DNA from: Myripristis murdjan
Lineage: Eukaryota; Chordata; Actinopteri; Holocentriformes; Holocentridae
Length of the DNA stretch: 64,000 nucleotides
Assembly: GCF_902150065.1 (NCBI RefSeq)
Contig: NC_043980.1
Span: 11,921,054 to 11,985,053, forward strand
Reading direction: 5' to 3'
Positions 38,458 through 51,674 of this stretch are shown one piece after another. The position numbers and the translations under genes are program-made. The notes beneath the pieces are model-generated. The model saw only the letters and a list, made by a program, of their open reading frames with translations. It was not told the origin of the DNA and searched no databases. Within the stretch, counting starts at the first letter, position 1. Each line of letters starts with the position of its first letter.

Positions 38458-38974
38458 CTATACACATACAATGAACAGCAAAGCTCTGCACACACAGTCA
38501 GCTCTCTGTTTTGCTGTTTTGCACTGCTTTGAAGACTGCATTGAAAACTCATTAAATCTGTGTTTCTATTTAATTTTGTTTAAAATTAAGGTTTTAAACA
38601 AATGCCATCTATTTCCAACAGTACATAAAAAACTGATATCTAAACAATGTTGTTACACATATTTCTGATTGCCCATAGTACAATCTGTTTTAACATTTTG
38701 ATATACACCAGTATACAGTAGATAATTTCTAATGTATGTTAGAATTTTTTCTTTGTAAATAATAAATAAACATAAGATATAACTTTGACCATATCCACTG
38801 ACCAGTGGACAGTTAAAGGATCTATAAGTGAGCATTCATCTAAATTTATTGCACATATGAACCATTTCTTTATTTCTTGCACAATTATACAGTTTGAACA
38901 TTGTATTTCAGATGTGACTGAAAGATTAGACTGAAATTCTAATACCTGCTTGAAGAATATCTGGTTAAATACAT
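36804..38974. other. Gene-free interval with two long GT tracts
   Basis: GT microsatellites at about 38196-38250 and 38410-38452. The remainder is AT-rich non-coding DNA between the TRIM 3' end and the GPCR stop codon. Confidence 0.6.
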
Positions 38975-39778
38975 TTACAGCTGTCCCCTATACAGGTAAA
39001 AGAGGGGTGGAAAAAAACCTGTTATAACAAAGATACAGACATTGACTGAGAAAATTACACCATATGTGGGTATTGGTATGATGTTTGTAAAGGGTGCTGT
39101 TGCCACCAGTGGTAGCTCAGATATCAAAATGTACATTAGATTACTAAAAATGATTTTAACTGCCTTTTTTTTCATGCTGCTAGATCTCTGTTGCTTGCTT
39201 TGCCTGTCCCCGGGTCCGGGGCGTTTCAGAGCTCTGATAACTGACAAGCAGCAGAAAGACATCACCACTAAGAGAAACGCATACAGAGTTGTTAAAAGGT
39301 TGATAAAAACCATTGTCAAACCTTCAATCAAAGGCACAGATGTCACCACAGTCGCGATCAGCCACGAAACAGTGCAACAAACCACCCTGTGCCTCAGAGT
39401 TTTGAACCTGAGGAAGACCACAGGGTGGAGGACCGCAAGGTACTGCTCCACACAGACAAAGGTCTGCAACAGGGGGCGTGAGACTGAAGAAATGGAAGAA
39501 GAGAAGAAAAACAATTTTTCAAAGAAACCACGTGATAGATAACGCATGAGGAGGTAGAAGATGCCGCTAAGACAGAGAAGGATCCCAGACACAGTCAGAT
39601 TGAGGGTGAGGAAATCGGAGGTGATCTTCTCTTGTGTTCCCCTCATTATGAACCACAGGACGTAGCTGTAGGCAGGGAGACCCACGATGAGGTTGACTGT
39701 GTATGCAACTGTAAACAGAACATCTTGCACAATGAACGCCAGTGGTGTGACTGTTTGGTTGATGTTGGAGATGTTCAT
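38975..39778 (-). CDS. Short rhodopsin-class G-protein-coupled receptor, family unknown
   Basis: A single 267-aa coding exon. The N-terminus has two N-glycosylation sequons (NIS, NQT). Seven hydrophobic segments follow, with a basic third intracellular loop (RPGPGDRQSKQQRSSSMKKK). A conserved-type Cys (LQTFVCVEQYLAV) precedes TM3's end. The DRY-equivalent reads EQY and the TM7 NPxxY-equivalent reads PPLFYLY, both non-canonical. The tail after TM7 is only a few residues. A TCATTAG acceptor lies 8 bases before the ATG. A possible untranslated exon ends in CTTCCAG|GTAGGA near 41721 on the same strand. The fold is clear but the ligand and subfamily are not recognised. It resembles fish-specific orphan class A receptors. 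Confidence 0.8.
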   Translation of the reverse strand: MNISNINQTVTPLAFIVQDVLFTVAYTVNLIVGLPAYSYVLWFIMRGTQEKITSDFLTLNLTVSGILLCLSGIFYLLMRYLSRGFFEKLFFFSSSISSVSRPLLQTFVCVEQYLAVLHPVVFLRFKTLRHRVVCCTVSWLIATVVTSVPLIEGLTMVFINLLTTLYAFLLVVMSFCCLSVIRALKRPGPGDRQSKQQRSSSMKKKAVKIIFSNLMYILISELPLVATAPFTNIIPIPTYGVIFSVNVCIFVITGFFPPLFYLYRGQL

Positions 39779-40103
39779 TTTCTCCCTAATGATTGACAGA
39801 GAAAATACATAACATTATTTAGTATTAAACACTCTATATAAACTTAAGAATGCTTCATCCAAAAGCTATATGTTCTGTATCATTATTATTTTAAGGCCCA
39901 GACACACCAAACTTACATGAAAGAACTGGCGACGACAAAAGCCGACTTTTGCATCACCGTACGTGATCTGTGCTGGGGCCACAATGTTCTGCGCCTGCAT
40001 GAGAGGTAATAACTCTCCCTACCAACAGGTGGTGGTAGTCTGTATTTGTCATTCAAAAAGGGAAACCAGAACTGGAGCCACACACTTTCCTCACCACAAA
40101 CTG

Positions 40104-40105
<2 letters not shown>

Positions 40106-40141
<36 letters not shown>

Positions 40142-40161
40142 ACTTGAGTCCCTTGAACAGC

Positions 40162-40222
<61 letters not shown>
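40106..40222. repeat. Two TA microsatellites with a 26-bp unique spacer
   Basis: TA runs at about 40108-40138 and 40168-40222 flank a short unique segment (40142-40167) that recurs exactly at 42003-42028. Confidence 0.85.
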
Positions 40223-40227
<5 letters not shown>

Positions 40228-40229
<2 letters not shown>

Positions 40230-40837
40230 GTACAGGCCACACCTGGACACACCTTCTCATTCAATGCGTTTTCTTTATTTTCATGACTATTTACATTGTA
40301 GATTCTAACTGAAGGAATCCGGTTTGCGTTTAGTTGGACGATCATTTATTTTTCAACAGGACAATGACCCCAAACACACCTCCAGGCTGTGTAAGGGCTA
40401 TTTGACCAAGAAGGAGAGTGATGGAGTGCTGCGGCAGATGACCTGGCCTCCACTGTCACCGGACCTGAACCCAATCCAGATGGTTTGGGGTGAGCTGGAC
40501 CTCAGAGTGAAGGCAAAGGGGCCAACAAGTGCTAAACACCTCTGGGAACTCCTTCAAGACTGTTGGAAAACCATTTCAGGTGACTACCTCTTGAAGCTCA
40601 CTGAGAGAATGCCAAGAGTGTGCAAAGCAGTAATCAGAGCAAAGGGTGGCTATTTTGAAGAAACTAGAATATAAAACATGTTTTCAGTTATTTCACCTTT
40701 TTTTGTTAAGTACCTAATTCCACATGTGTTCATTCATAGTTTTGATGCCTTCAGTGAGAATCTATAATGTAAATAGTCATGAAAATAAAGAAAACGCATT
40801 GAATGAGAAGGTGTGTCCAAACTTTTGGCCTGTACTG
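40228..40837 (+). mobile_element. Internally deleted Tc1/mariner element
   Basis: Terminal inverted repeats of about 80 bp start CAGTACAGGCC at 40228 and end with the complement at 40837. Both contain ACACCTTCTCATTCAATGCG. At about 610 bp it is far shorter than a complete Tc1 (about 1.6 kb). Only the C-terminal part of the transposase remains. Confidence 0.85.
40324..40674 (+). pseudogene. Tc1 transposase C-terminal fragment
   Basis: The frame encodes FQQDNDPKHTS (second catalytic Asp of the DDE triad) and SPDLNPIQMVWGELD, where the usual LNPIE glutamate is replaced by Gln. It ends with a stop after EETRI. The DNA-binding domain and first catalytic Asp are missing, so the protein cannot be an active transposase. 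Confidence 0.85.
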
Positions 40838-41799
40838 TAGTAGCTATTCCTAATTGCGAAAGTCAGATAAGTTGTAAATGGCACTGGCACTGTGAGAAGA
40901 AAGAAAGTAAGAGACGAAGGTGAAAAATAATTCTTTTTCTCTTCTCATGCATTGACTCGCTAAGCCAAACACTGATAATGGCAATGACAGTGCAAAAACT
41001 AGGGCTACACCAACAGCTAAACATTATCCTGTATGAAGGATGTATGAAGAGTTTGTGTACGGTTACAGAACTGGTTACAGTTTTTAGAGCCTTCATTCTC
41101 CATGACATTTGAGACTACTCAGGGTGGGTACATGATACAAAACAGATAGCTTTTGGGTGAAGCACTAACATCAGACCCTTGTAAGTCTATACAATCTAAA
41201 ATCAGTCACAATCACAATCCAAATCAGTGTTTTACTAGGACAAATTTAAACTTGGCACCAGCCATGCCAGTTAAAAAGAGCTGGGCTGGGTACTTGGACC
41301 ACCAACTATCGCAGATATAGTTTTATCTATGAGTATAACTGATATGACTTTTATTTCAACAACTGTTTGATGACTACAGCATTCATTAGGTGGCAAAGTT
41401 GAGGGACTTTGAGGTTTTCAGACAGATAAGAAAATGTTCAATTTTACCATTCACCTCTATATAAATTAAGACAAAGCACAAAAAAACAGATGAGTGATTA
41501 TGTTTTAGTCTCACTGTTTTCAAAATATTTGCCAGCGTTCAAGTATTTAAACAAGGTAATACTTACAACACCAACCAAATTATCTTTTCATATCAGGGTA
41601 AATTGTCTGATAGGGCACAATCACCTCAAAGCAGCTTCATGAAAGTCAACATGGGGGATGGAGAACATATTAAAAAGGTTACTAAGAAACTGTGCAAATC
41701 AAAGTCAAATTTCTCCTACCTGGAAGGTGTGGAAGGTCAGGTGTGAGATGTGTGCCTCCGCTGTGAGATGATGGTGCAAAAGCCACCGGCAGCATGAAT

Positions 41800-44700
41800 G
41801 TTGTTTTTATATGTACATGTGCTTTACATATATTTGTTGGACATACCCTCTAAAGAAACAAAGATGAAGCATAGTGCAGTGCCTTTGATGGTGACTCTCA
41901 ATAGTGAACCCTCATTCAGCCATGCAAATAATTTGGAACAACTTGAATTTTGAGGATTTTTCCATTTTTAAACTTAAAAGCAACGCAAAAATGTGTATGT
42001 TTACTTGAGTCCCTTGAACAGCACAACACTTGGGGGCTTAGTTCTACCACATCTGCGGCCTTTTGAAAGATAATCATAGTACAGCATGATATTTTGGATG
42101 CTAAGTAATTGAATGAATATTAAAGTGCTCCTGTAGGTCCTGAGGGTCTTGAGGGAGGCCTTGTAAATTATTCTTGGCATTATTTTTTACCTGTAAATGT
42201 CAGATATGTAGATAAAAATTTTCCAAACTGTGGTTAGGGTTAGGGTTCAAGGTGCAGCAGCTTATTCCACATGACTGGATATTATAAACCACCCACATGT
42301 ATCAGAAATCTAACACTGCTGTGTGTGGATAAAATTAAACATGCCATGATACCTAAGGTGATGGTGTTTGATGCTCAATGTTTGAAATCCCTCTTGGCTA
42401 TTTAAGTGTCAATTAATACCCCTAAAACAACATTTGACCCATGAAACATCTTAACCCTAAGAATGAAGCTCACACAGATTGATTTTGACCAACAGAGTCT
42501 ATGTATAAAGCATGTAATCCATGGAGTATTATACATGGATACTAGTGTTCTTAAATACTATTTTTAAACTCTATTATCTTTAACCTCATATTTTGTGGTG
42601 TCTTATGTCAGTGTCTTAGGCTTATGTTTGCTTTGGTTGACTCATAAAACCAAAAAATTCATATTATTATCAGTAATTTTGCCATCGGGCTGGATCATCT
42701 ATCAGTATTACATCGATATTGTAACATATGACTAGATATGGTTTGGTATTTTGGATATAATATCACAATATGTGTTGTCTTTTCCTGGTTTTAAAGGCTG
42801 CGTTAGAGAAGGGATGTAATTTTCCGAATTTATTAGATTAGTTGTTCCTCCTCCCTCCTGTTCTTCTACCTGCTCTATGATTTGTATTGTGTCTGTAATA
42901 TAGGACTTTACATGTAACAGAAACAGAGCTTCGACACGGCCTTACACAAACTCACAGATGTCGGGTGCAGCCAACCAGCAAACCTAAAATCATAGGCAGA
43001 GAGTGGAAACTCGTCACTGAGGAGAGGAGCACTGTGTCTCCTGTACACACCGAGCACAGCAGTATTTGTTTATATATTACTATTGATTTTTGCATAGCGC
43101 AGAAAAGAAAAACTTTTGATCTTATTTGCATCCACACAGCATATGGGTCATCAAATCACCATCATCTGAGGTCAACCTGACCACACCATGAGTCATCTGG
43201 TAAAAGTGCCATGTTTGTTTATCCTTTTGTTTCTCATAGTGAATTCTACCCAAATGCCAAGTTTAGAAAAAGGTTGAATAAAATCTTTTAATTGTGGCAT
43301 TGGCTTCCATTGATCCATCTGGCTGTGGTTAAAGTTAAAGCACACATGGTCTTATGGGAGCTGTACATGATGCTCATATTGATTTATCATTCATTATTAA
43401 TGAGTAAATATGAGCAAGAACCATTAATTTATCACCTGGTAGATGAAGAAAGAGAAATATGTTAATCCATAATCATTATGTTATGACAATTCATACATCA
43501 ATTTACTGCAGACTAGTTTTTAAATGTCACTTAATTATAGTAAAGCATTTTGAGGATGTGGAGCCGGAAGCATTATTTTATACATGTCCAATTATGAGAT
43601 CAAATTAAGCTTAACTAGGTTTAGGCTTAGGGTTAACCAGAATATGGTAGAGTAAGCTCTGCCTGTCAAAATATTTTACAGCCATTCTGTTTTCAAGGCC
43701 TCATGATAAGTAATTTAATATAAGTGATTCTACAAAGCATTTGCATGCAAAGCGAGCAGCCTTGCTTGCTTTGGCACCAAATGATATATGGGAAAACTGG
43801 AGCAGGAACAGGTGTGCATGGATGAATAAAAAAAAAAAAAAAAGAAAGGAAAACAGGGATGCGGTGTGTGAGGTAAGAGGAAAGAATGAAAGAGTAGTTT
43901 AGATGTTAATCCAAAGCTTAGATGTGAAGACGGTCTCTGATGAGGGCACACCACTGAGAGACACTTTCATACCTTTTTGTCTTTTTATTCAACAGTTATT
44001 TCATAGGTACTGACATCCTGCTGTTTTCCCTCACCATTAGCTACTGACATAAAAAAAAGTCAAAACTCAGCGGTTAATATCCATAAGGCTGAAACTAATC
44101 ATTTACTCTGACAGCGAGAGTTTTACATTCCCAGTGTAGATTTAACCTATTGCAATGCACCAGATTTAGCTTATTTATTTATTGTTTATTTAAGATCTGA
44201 AATCTAGTTGAAAAATGTAGCTCTGACATCTTTGGTGATAAGAGCAAAAAACAGAAAATGGCCTAACGAGTTCATCTCCACATCATCTAATCCTCTGTCT
44301 CCCACCAGTTGACGTGTAGTTTATTTGCCCGGGTCCTTCCTGATGATGGCAGTTTTATTTAAATCCTTACATATTTCTGATCAAATTTCAGGACTTTCTG
44401 ACACACAAGGCATTTTTTTTTCTTAGACATTTCTACTCAAAGATAATGACAGACTTTTCGTTGTTGCAGAGCTCTTCTCCCATGTAGAAAATATGCTCTG
44501 ATCTAAATCCAAATGGGACTGGGTACAATTTTGAATCAGGGATTAATATTCATATCTATTGGGTCTACAGTATACAGTATGTCAAATTAAATCGCAATGT
44601 CTGACTTCAATTATTTCTTTATGTTGGACTAGTGGCATGTCACATGCATATTAAAAAAAAAAAATGTAGGTTGGCAATATATTTGAATGCCTGTCCATGG

Positions 44701-44860
44701 AAATTCTCATTATTCACACAATTTTAAAGCAGGAAATGGCTGGATGTCCTAATATTTAATGTGTCACATTAATTTAAATGTTCTTGTAAGCAAACCCAAA
44801 TCTAAAATTGTTCAAAGCTAGGCCAAGTTGGTATTTCATTTCTCTGGGGAACTGAAGAGG
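41800..44860. other. Gene-free intergenic stretch
   Basis: AT-rich DNA with A-runs and no splice-bounded coding exon. The only curiosity is the 26-bp exact copy at 42003-42028 of sequence from 40142. Confidence 0.55.
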
Positions 44861-45812
44861 TCAGAAGAGAGCACAGTTGAGGTTGGAAAGGCTTTTGCCT
44901 GTGCTCTTCACTTTGTAGACAGTCTCACAGGACAGACTCTTGTCCTGGGATCTCGTCTTGATCCTGGTGACTTTAAACACTTCATAAGGAGGAATCAGCA
45001 CCTCTCTCTCTGACTCCCCGAGTTTGGAGTACAGCGAGACATCTGCTCCGAGGCATGTGAAGATCTCAAAGCAGGACTTGTCTCCAAATCTGCTCGTGCT
45101 GGGGTACCAACCCAAAGAACTGGAGGTGAAAGATCCAAAGCGAATCATCTTATTGAGAACATTTTCTTTGCTGAAGTAGCTGTTCACTCTGCGGTAGCTG
45201 GTCAGACATCTTTCTGCTTCCGGTTTGCGAGTGTTGAGTGTTTGAATGGCATCGGTCAGGTAAAAATGGAGAGTGTGATACCTGAACATGGTCTTGTACT
45301 TAGATTTCTGGGTTCGGACTGCGTTGTTGAAATCAAGGTAGACTTTTGGTTTGTCAAGCGTATAAACAAAAACAGCCATAACTTGTTCTTTAGCCAGCGC
45401 AGTGGAAGGTCTCTTCCCCTTTTTCCACTTCCTCCATTTCCGGTTGTAGTATCTCTCTGCTTCAGCCCAGGCCTGTGTGAAATTTCTGTCTTTGTTTTTC
45501 TCCGTCTCCAGGTATCGTGTCTTCACTCTGATCTCCATTTTGTCTTTGCAGCCAGCGTACATGTCGTCGACAGAATTAGGAGCCATGTCCAATGAAAGAT
45601 AATCATTCAGTCCCAATTCAGCAGCGTTCTGCAAAAATAATACACACAATATGAGCTAATGATCTCACTTTGCTGTAAGTGCACTTGCAGATGATTCAAG
45701 CACATTGACTAAACAGACATGCTAAAGATACTAAAGCACAGGCACACACACACACTACCTTCACCACTCCATAGGTCATTATGACTGCTGCCACAACTGC
45801 CATCATTGCCAT
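44861..45812 (-). CDS. ART-3: secreted mono-ADP-ribosyltransferase, two coding exons
   Basis: Exons 45812-45759 (18-aa signal peptide, MAMMAVVAAVIMTYGVVK) and 45628-44861, joined AAG|GTAGTG to TGCAG|AAC in phase 0, give 273 aa. Signature residues are complete: YRR, RFGSFTSSS, CFEIFTCLGA and EREVLIPPYE. It should therefore be an active arginine-type ART. The DDMYAGC and NLNC cysteines are present. It ends CALF, with no GPI or transmembrane tail, so it is probably secreted. The second exon has a lysine-rich insertion, RKWRKWKKGKRPS, not seen in the other copies. An acceptor at 45832 and a donor at 46249 (TTTCG|GTGAGT) suggest an upstream untranslated exon. Confidence 0.92.
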
Positions 45813-46639
45813 CTTCCACCAGCAGAGGAAACTGCAGATAAGACCTCGACACCCCAGTGATCACCTGTGGCAATCAATCATCATTTGATTTGAAGTGAGA
45901 TCATTTGAATCCATGTGGACTTCCTCTTTAATCATTCACCAGTGACAATCAGAGGGTGCTGTCAATATCTGAAACTTGTTTGGATGGATAGAAGTTATTT
46001 TAAAGGCTCATCAGTAGGTTACCAGGCTTCCTAAACTCTTGATTCACTTCCCTCCATATATTTAATCACATGTATTCTTACCTAAAACACCCGTAGGCCA
46101 CTACCCAGGGCTGGACAAACAAGGATTTGAACCAGCTTTATTATTATATGGAATGACTTCAGCAAAGCTTAGAAAATGTTTAGCACACACATTAAAGAGA
46201 GAAATAAATGAAGAAAAATAGTTCGATAATTTGCTTTTATTTACTCACCGAAATTCACCATTTAGGTGCTTTGATGTTTTTGTGGCTTTCCGGCATATCT
46301 GCTGTCCTGGAGCTGATAGTCAACAGCTGCAGGTCATTCCAATCAGGTGTGGAACAAGGATTTTAACAAGCTCTCCATTTTAATAAAGTCAGTGGCACTG
46401 ATAGTCATAAACCATCAGAAATTGTATACCCAGGAGTAACAAAAGGCTTTTTTTTTATTTCAGATGTTGTTTGTCCTTATTAATAAAGACTGTTTGTTGT
46501 TGTTGTTGTTGTGGCTGTTTATTTATTTATTTATTTATTCATTTGTTTTTTTGTTTCATGTATTTAATTAGTTAATTTTTTTATTGTTGTTTTTATTTTT
46601 TGTGTTGACGGTAGTATGTCTATTTTCAATCTGGAGCAG

Positions 46640-46960
46640 GAATCAAGGTTCAAGGTTCAAGGAGTCTTTTATTATCCCCGTGGGGCAAGTTGCCAGCAAT
46701 AGTAGGACAAAACAATCAGCCACAAACACAGAATGACGACTCATATAACACAGAATGAAACAATAATTAGAACAGACAATTATCAATCATTTGTTCAGAA
46801 ACCCAATGGCAACAGGGACAAAAGAGTATTTTAGTCTGTTCGTTCTGCATCTTGGCAGGATATACCTGCGGCCTGACGGGAGCAGCACAAACTCACCAAT
46901 CACGAATTGATTTGAACAGCAGATGGGAAGAGTCATTTTATTAAAGTCAGTTATTAAAAC
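46640..46960. repeat. Dispersed fish repeat remnant
   Basis: Contains GGAGTCTTTTATTATCCCCG, then CTGTTCGTTCTGCATC and CCTGCGGCCTGACGGGAGCA. This is a recurrent teleost repeat, probably a LINE 3' region. No intact frame. Confidence 0.4.
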
Positions 46961-48095
46961 AATACCAAAATTTGTCTTAAAAATAAACCTCAATTTGAGT
47001 TTTGAAATTCAGGGGTTTTTAAAAAGTAAGTAGTAGAAAAAAAATGAAGGGAAATCCCATTCATTATTTTCAACTGGTGACTTCTTGTGTGAATTAATAA
47101 ATTTAGAGGTGCATTGTCTTGATGTTGATGAATTTGAGGTAGCATTTCAGGTAGCATTGATGGATTTGGTCTTGAAACAAAGGCCTTATTAAGGAGTGTG
47201 GTGTGTGTGTTCAGGGAAAACATGAGGAAAAAGTCAGGACGTATGAAGAGTTTCTGTTTCATAGTGGTACAAGGTGCTGCATTCAGAGTAGAGTGCCATC
47301 TAGAGCTCACTCTGGGCTCCTGCAGCCAAATCTTGAAGAGGGGTTGTCCAACTGAATGTCAGCAGAAAAGTTTTGTAGGCCAGTCATTCAGTAAAATGTT
47401 TTTTTCTACTAAAATCTTTCTAAATTTCTTTCTACTGCTGATACTGAAGTGAAAAATAGTTTCAGTGACCAGGAACACCTTTTACCAGCATGATGTGGAC
47501 AGTGCTCTGAACACCATCCACCACCAAAATGTTATTATTGATATTATTATTGGCAGTAGTAGTGGTAGTACTAGTAGTAGTACTAATAGTACTACTTCTA
47601 CCAGTCACATGCTAACACATTTCTGTGAGCAGAAGCATTTTCTCAGTGGGAGTTGACAGCTGGAACTATCATCCCTCCTTGGTGGTCCTTGTTATTATTC
47701 TGGTCCAGCTGGACCAGCTGACCTCCACTGTGTCTGACACAAATGTCTCCTCTGCTGCAGATGAGGATTTACTGGTAGTTTGATTTATTTATTTATTTAG
47801 TTATTGGTAGTTTGATTGATTGATTTCTTTCTTGGCAGTCAGTCTTGCGTCTGGCAGGCTGATCTGACCGTCCTCTCCATCCCTCTGTTCCTTAGTGTCT
47901 TGTGAGGTCGGCAAGCCCCGGTTGCGTCTGGCGCCTTGGCTTGAGGCAGCAGTCCTCTGCGTCTGGCGGTACTGGCTGCCTGGGGATGTGGAAATAGTCT
48001 AAATAGTGTACATTTTGTAAATAGTTTATTTGTTGTTGGTGAGGGCACCAGCTTTATTACAGAGCACTTTTGTTTGGTGGTCTCTCATTCAAAGG

Positions 48096-49016
48096 CATAG
48101 GCGCAGTTTGACTTTTTGACTTGGGGGGGCAACATGGAGGGAGGGGTTTGAGATTTTTTTCAACTGTATAGTGAAATGGTGCAATCTGGTGCAATGTGGG
48201 GGTGACAGACCATGTAACAACTGCCACACCTTTATCCTGCTGATACAGTAGGTTCACCACATATCAGCATATTTTCCTCGGAAATCTATAAAAGATACGT
48301 TAGCTCGCCACCAGCCCTACGAGCAACCCAGCACAATGAGCACACAGTCAGCAGCAACAACCAAGTACCATAGGCTACTATTGACCCGCATAAAAGACAA
48401 CCCTGATTTCAAGACGACCCCTCTTTTTCAAGACCCGTTTTTTGAAAAATACTTTTTATATGGACAAAATAATAAAAAAAAACACCGGTTGGCATCAGGC
48501 GGGCCAGCCGCGGCACCAGCCGGTGTGCCAAGGTACATATCCCCGATAAAAATTGTGTCCCCTGTCTGCGGGAGCCGACAGGAGCGTGCATACATTCAAC
48601 GAGGGCAGAACTACGATGATTTAGTGGTCAAGTTTTATCCACGAGCTTTTGCAGAGGGTTAAGGTTAGGGTTAGGATTAGGTTTCAGGTTAGTGTTAGCA
48701 AATTTAAGCAGTTGCTTTGAATGAAAACCCACGTTTTACTCGGCAAAACCGGACAGGGGACACAATTTTTATCTGGGATACGTACCTTGGCATAACACCA
48801 GTACCACGCCCACCCAGTCAGGTCTGCCGGATCTGACAGGTGAGCGGCGCACACCTACTGCCATATATACCTTTCATCATAAATCAACTTTTGTTCATAC
48901 ACGGCTGCAGCAGCACAACGGACAATGACACAGACAAAATGGTTGATTAGTGACTGCGCAATGCGGCCATTCGCCAGTAATTGTGCCCCGCTGCCCCCAG
49001 CCAAACTGCGCGTATG
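48096..49016. mobile_element. Non-autonomous hAT element, 921 bp, 8-bp target duplication TTCAAAGG
   Basis: Left end CATAGGCGCAGTTTG, right end CAAACTGCGCGTATG. Exact 8-bp direct repeats TTCAAAGG lie at 48088-48095 and 49017-49024, the hAT hallmark. No transposase frame. A smaller inverted-repeat element is nested inside. Confidence 0.8.
48526..48792. mobile_element. 267-bp MITE nested in the hAT element
   Basis: Inverted ends TGCCAAGGTACATATCCC and GGGATACGTACCTTGGCA extend for about 40 bp (through a GACACAATTTTTATC block). The centre is a TTAGGGTTAGG-like run. Its target duplication is not clear. Confidence 0.7.
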
Positions 49017-49024
49017 TTCAAAGG

Positions 49025-51674
49025 CCTGTTGTGTCAGCATTATCAGAGCTGACAGGCATTTCAGGCACTCCAAAATGAAACGTGCACCTGTATTGTTGTT
49101 CCCCAGCCTGGCCGCCAAATTCTCTGCCATCTCACATTTCTATTTTTTCTAAATATGCACAGTAACCTGACCCTGGTCGCTGGTACAATAAGTTACCTGG
49201 GGTTGTTTCAGGTGAAAAGACTTGAGTTCCTGTTTTGTTTCCTGTTTTTATTCCTTCATTAACCTGCTTCATTTTCTTTTAATGCTCAGCCTTGTTTCCT
49301 CAGTCTCTCATTCTATAGTTTTTATTCTATATTTGATAAGTGGATCACACTTCAGCCAGTTTATTCTAACTTGTTCAGGTGTTGTGACTCTGACAATTCT
49401 CAGATCTTTGCTCAGTAAAAACATTATGTTCACTGGACAAAAAAAAAAAAAAAAAAAAATGCTCAGCCTATGCTCAGCCATTTTCCCTTTGATCATCCTA
49501 TTTCACTTGAACCTGTGATCTTCAGAAAATAGCCTTATACTTTACCAAGAATAGTTGTTATATTAAATCGTAGCTACCAATTTTGGCATAATACATTTCT
49601 CAACTGACTTGATGGGACTGATGCCTCAAAAACTTGAAAAAAAAGTTCCCTTCCTCTAATAGCAATAATAAGAAATTATAGGTTTCATTATAATGTCTTG
49701 AGCCTTATTGGCATGGGATTAGTTTTGTGAGGGGAGGAGGGGTAATGTAATAATTACAAGACCATCTCTGCTGTTTCAGTCCTGTGCCGCATTCGCCGTT
49801 ATGGACTCCTCAGTCCCATGTCAGGCAAAAACTCCAGCATCTTTAACCAACCATTAAAGTAAAATATCGTGCCACTTCTTGTCAGAACTTTTCACATAAA
49901 AATTTCATGACATAACAGTTTGGGATCTTCAGGTAATGGAAGAAGGGCTCAAATGATCTTCTTTACAGCGCAACTTCCCACAATTATCCAACTGTATGCA
50001 GAAGATAGAGGTCAAAACTGTGTGGTCAGTGGAAGTGGCTATAATGGGGATTCCTCAATATTAAAGGTTCATATGCAATTTTCGGTGGCGGTCCCTGTGA
50101 TATTTTTTGTTTGTTAAAATGTACGTTGCTGAAGTTGCATATCACATGACATGGTTAAAGCTATGATTGAGTAATAAATAAATAAATAAAAAGTTATAAA
50201 TGCAGTTGTGTGGATAGAGGAGGCATTCCTGGTATGTTTTATAACTCAGTAAATATGCAGGATATCTTGCCTTAGAGGTGGATTAAACACAACATTATTT
50301 AATTGAACATTTATTTAATTCCAAAAAAAAAAAAAAAAAAAAAAATCACATTGTGGGAACTGAAAATACACTTGACCAGTTCAATGATGAACATTTCTGA
50401 CAGAACCACTTTATTTGCCTGGTACTATAAGGACAGAATCAGACTTGGAAAACACTGCAAGTTGCAGTTTCCACAGCTGTACAACACACACAGCACTTAC
50501 ATGATGACACCAGCTCATATACGGTATACACTGCAATGGGTCACTGCAAGACATAGATTAATACATTATACATAAATATCATTTTTACAAATATACCTAA
50601 CATTCCACATTCATTCTCAATATACTGTCACACAATGTGGATGCAGCAATACTTGACAGGTAACATGCATTATTGGACCAGTGCTCCCCTGACGTAGTTA
50701 CACAGAATAACTGGGAGTGCTACAAAACTGATAATATTACATGTGAAAAGAGGTTTTGGGCCAATCAACAACAGGCCTGCTGAATGTCTCTTACTGAGTC
50801 TGTCTGTCCCTGCATGACACCTCTGGTTGAAATGCCTCTGTGTGAAAATCCAGGTAGAGCTTGAGGCAGAGCTGTAGAAACTGGTTTGCTGACTGGACAC
50901 ACATGAGGTGAGATGTAACTTCAAGTGGGGTCCAGGAACCTGCAGGAGACCTTAAGGAGTTCCTGTGCCTAGAGGAGGACTTTAATTTTACTGTAATTCA
51001 GTTCACTAAATAAATTGTTGTGACACAAAACTGTGTGATTGTATATTTTAATGTCACCACATTGAGTCTGTGTCAAAATATCATTTTGTAGTTGACACAT
51101 GATGGACCTTTGAACATAATTCCCCATAAACTGTTATTCAATTGATGTTCAGCAGTCTATATACAGTTATGTTATGCAATCCTCTGTTTACTTTGAGAGT
51201 AAGGGAGATTATGGGTAACCGGGGGTGCACAGGGCAGCACCATTTTGATGTTGTCTTGCTGTTTTGCCATTCACAACTTAATATCAGCTTGCTGAGGCAA
51301 AATCACTTCAAATGGGGGTTCGCTGCTTGATGAAAGTCAGTTTGGGGGTCAAGAACATGAAAAGTTTTGAAAATCCCCACATTATGACAATTAACGCTTG
51401 GTGCTTTATATGATAATATTTTATTTTATTTATTTATTTATTTATTTTATGATGCAGTTATGATGTTTATCTTGTTTCGATGCAAAACATGTCTCCTTTC
51501 AGGGATGGTGAAGACACCACTACTGTTACAACTGTAGTCATTTTTAAATTCACTATAACTTTAATAGAAGCTAACAAAATTCTGCTTAATCCATTACCAC
51601 ATTTGTTTATATCATTGTAGCATTTATTTTATCTATTTTATGAAGACTAAAGAGCTTAGAATCGACCGTATTAT
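49025..51674. other. Gene-free intergenic stretch
   Basis: A-runs at 49440 and 50322, TTTA repeats near 51425, otherwise unique AT-rich sequence. No coding exon supported. Confidence 0.55.

Noticed and set aside
39042-39542. 166-codon plus-strand frame
   Set aside because: It is the antisense shadow of the GPCR exon.
48656-48690. Interstitial telomere repeat
   Set aside because: Only a few degenerate TTAGGG units inside a MITE, too short to mark a chromosome fusion.
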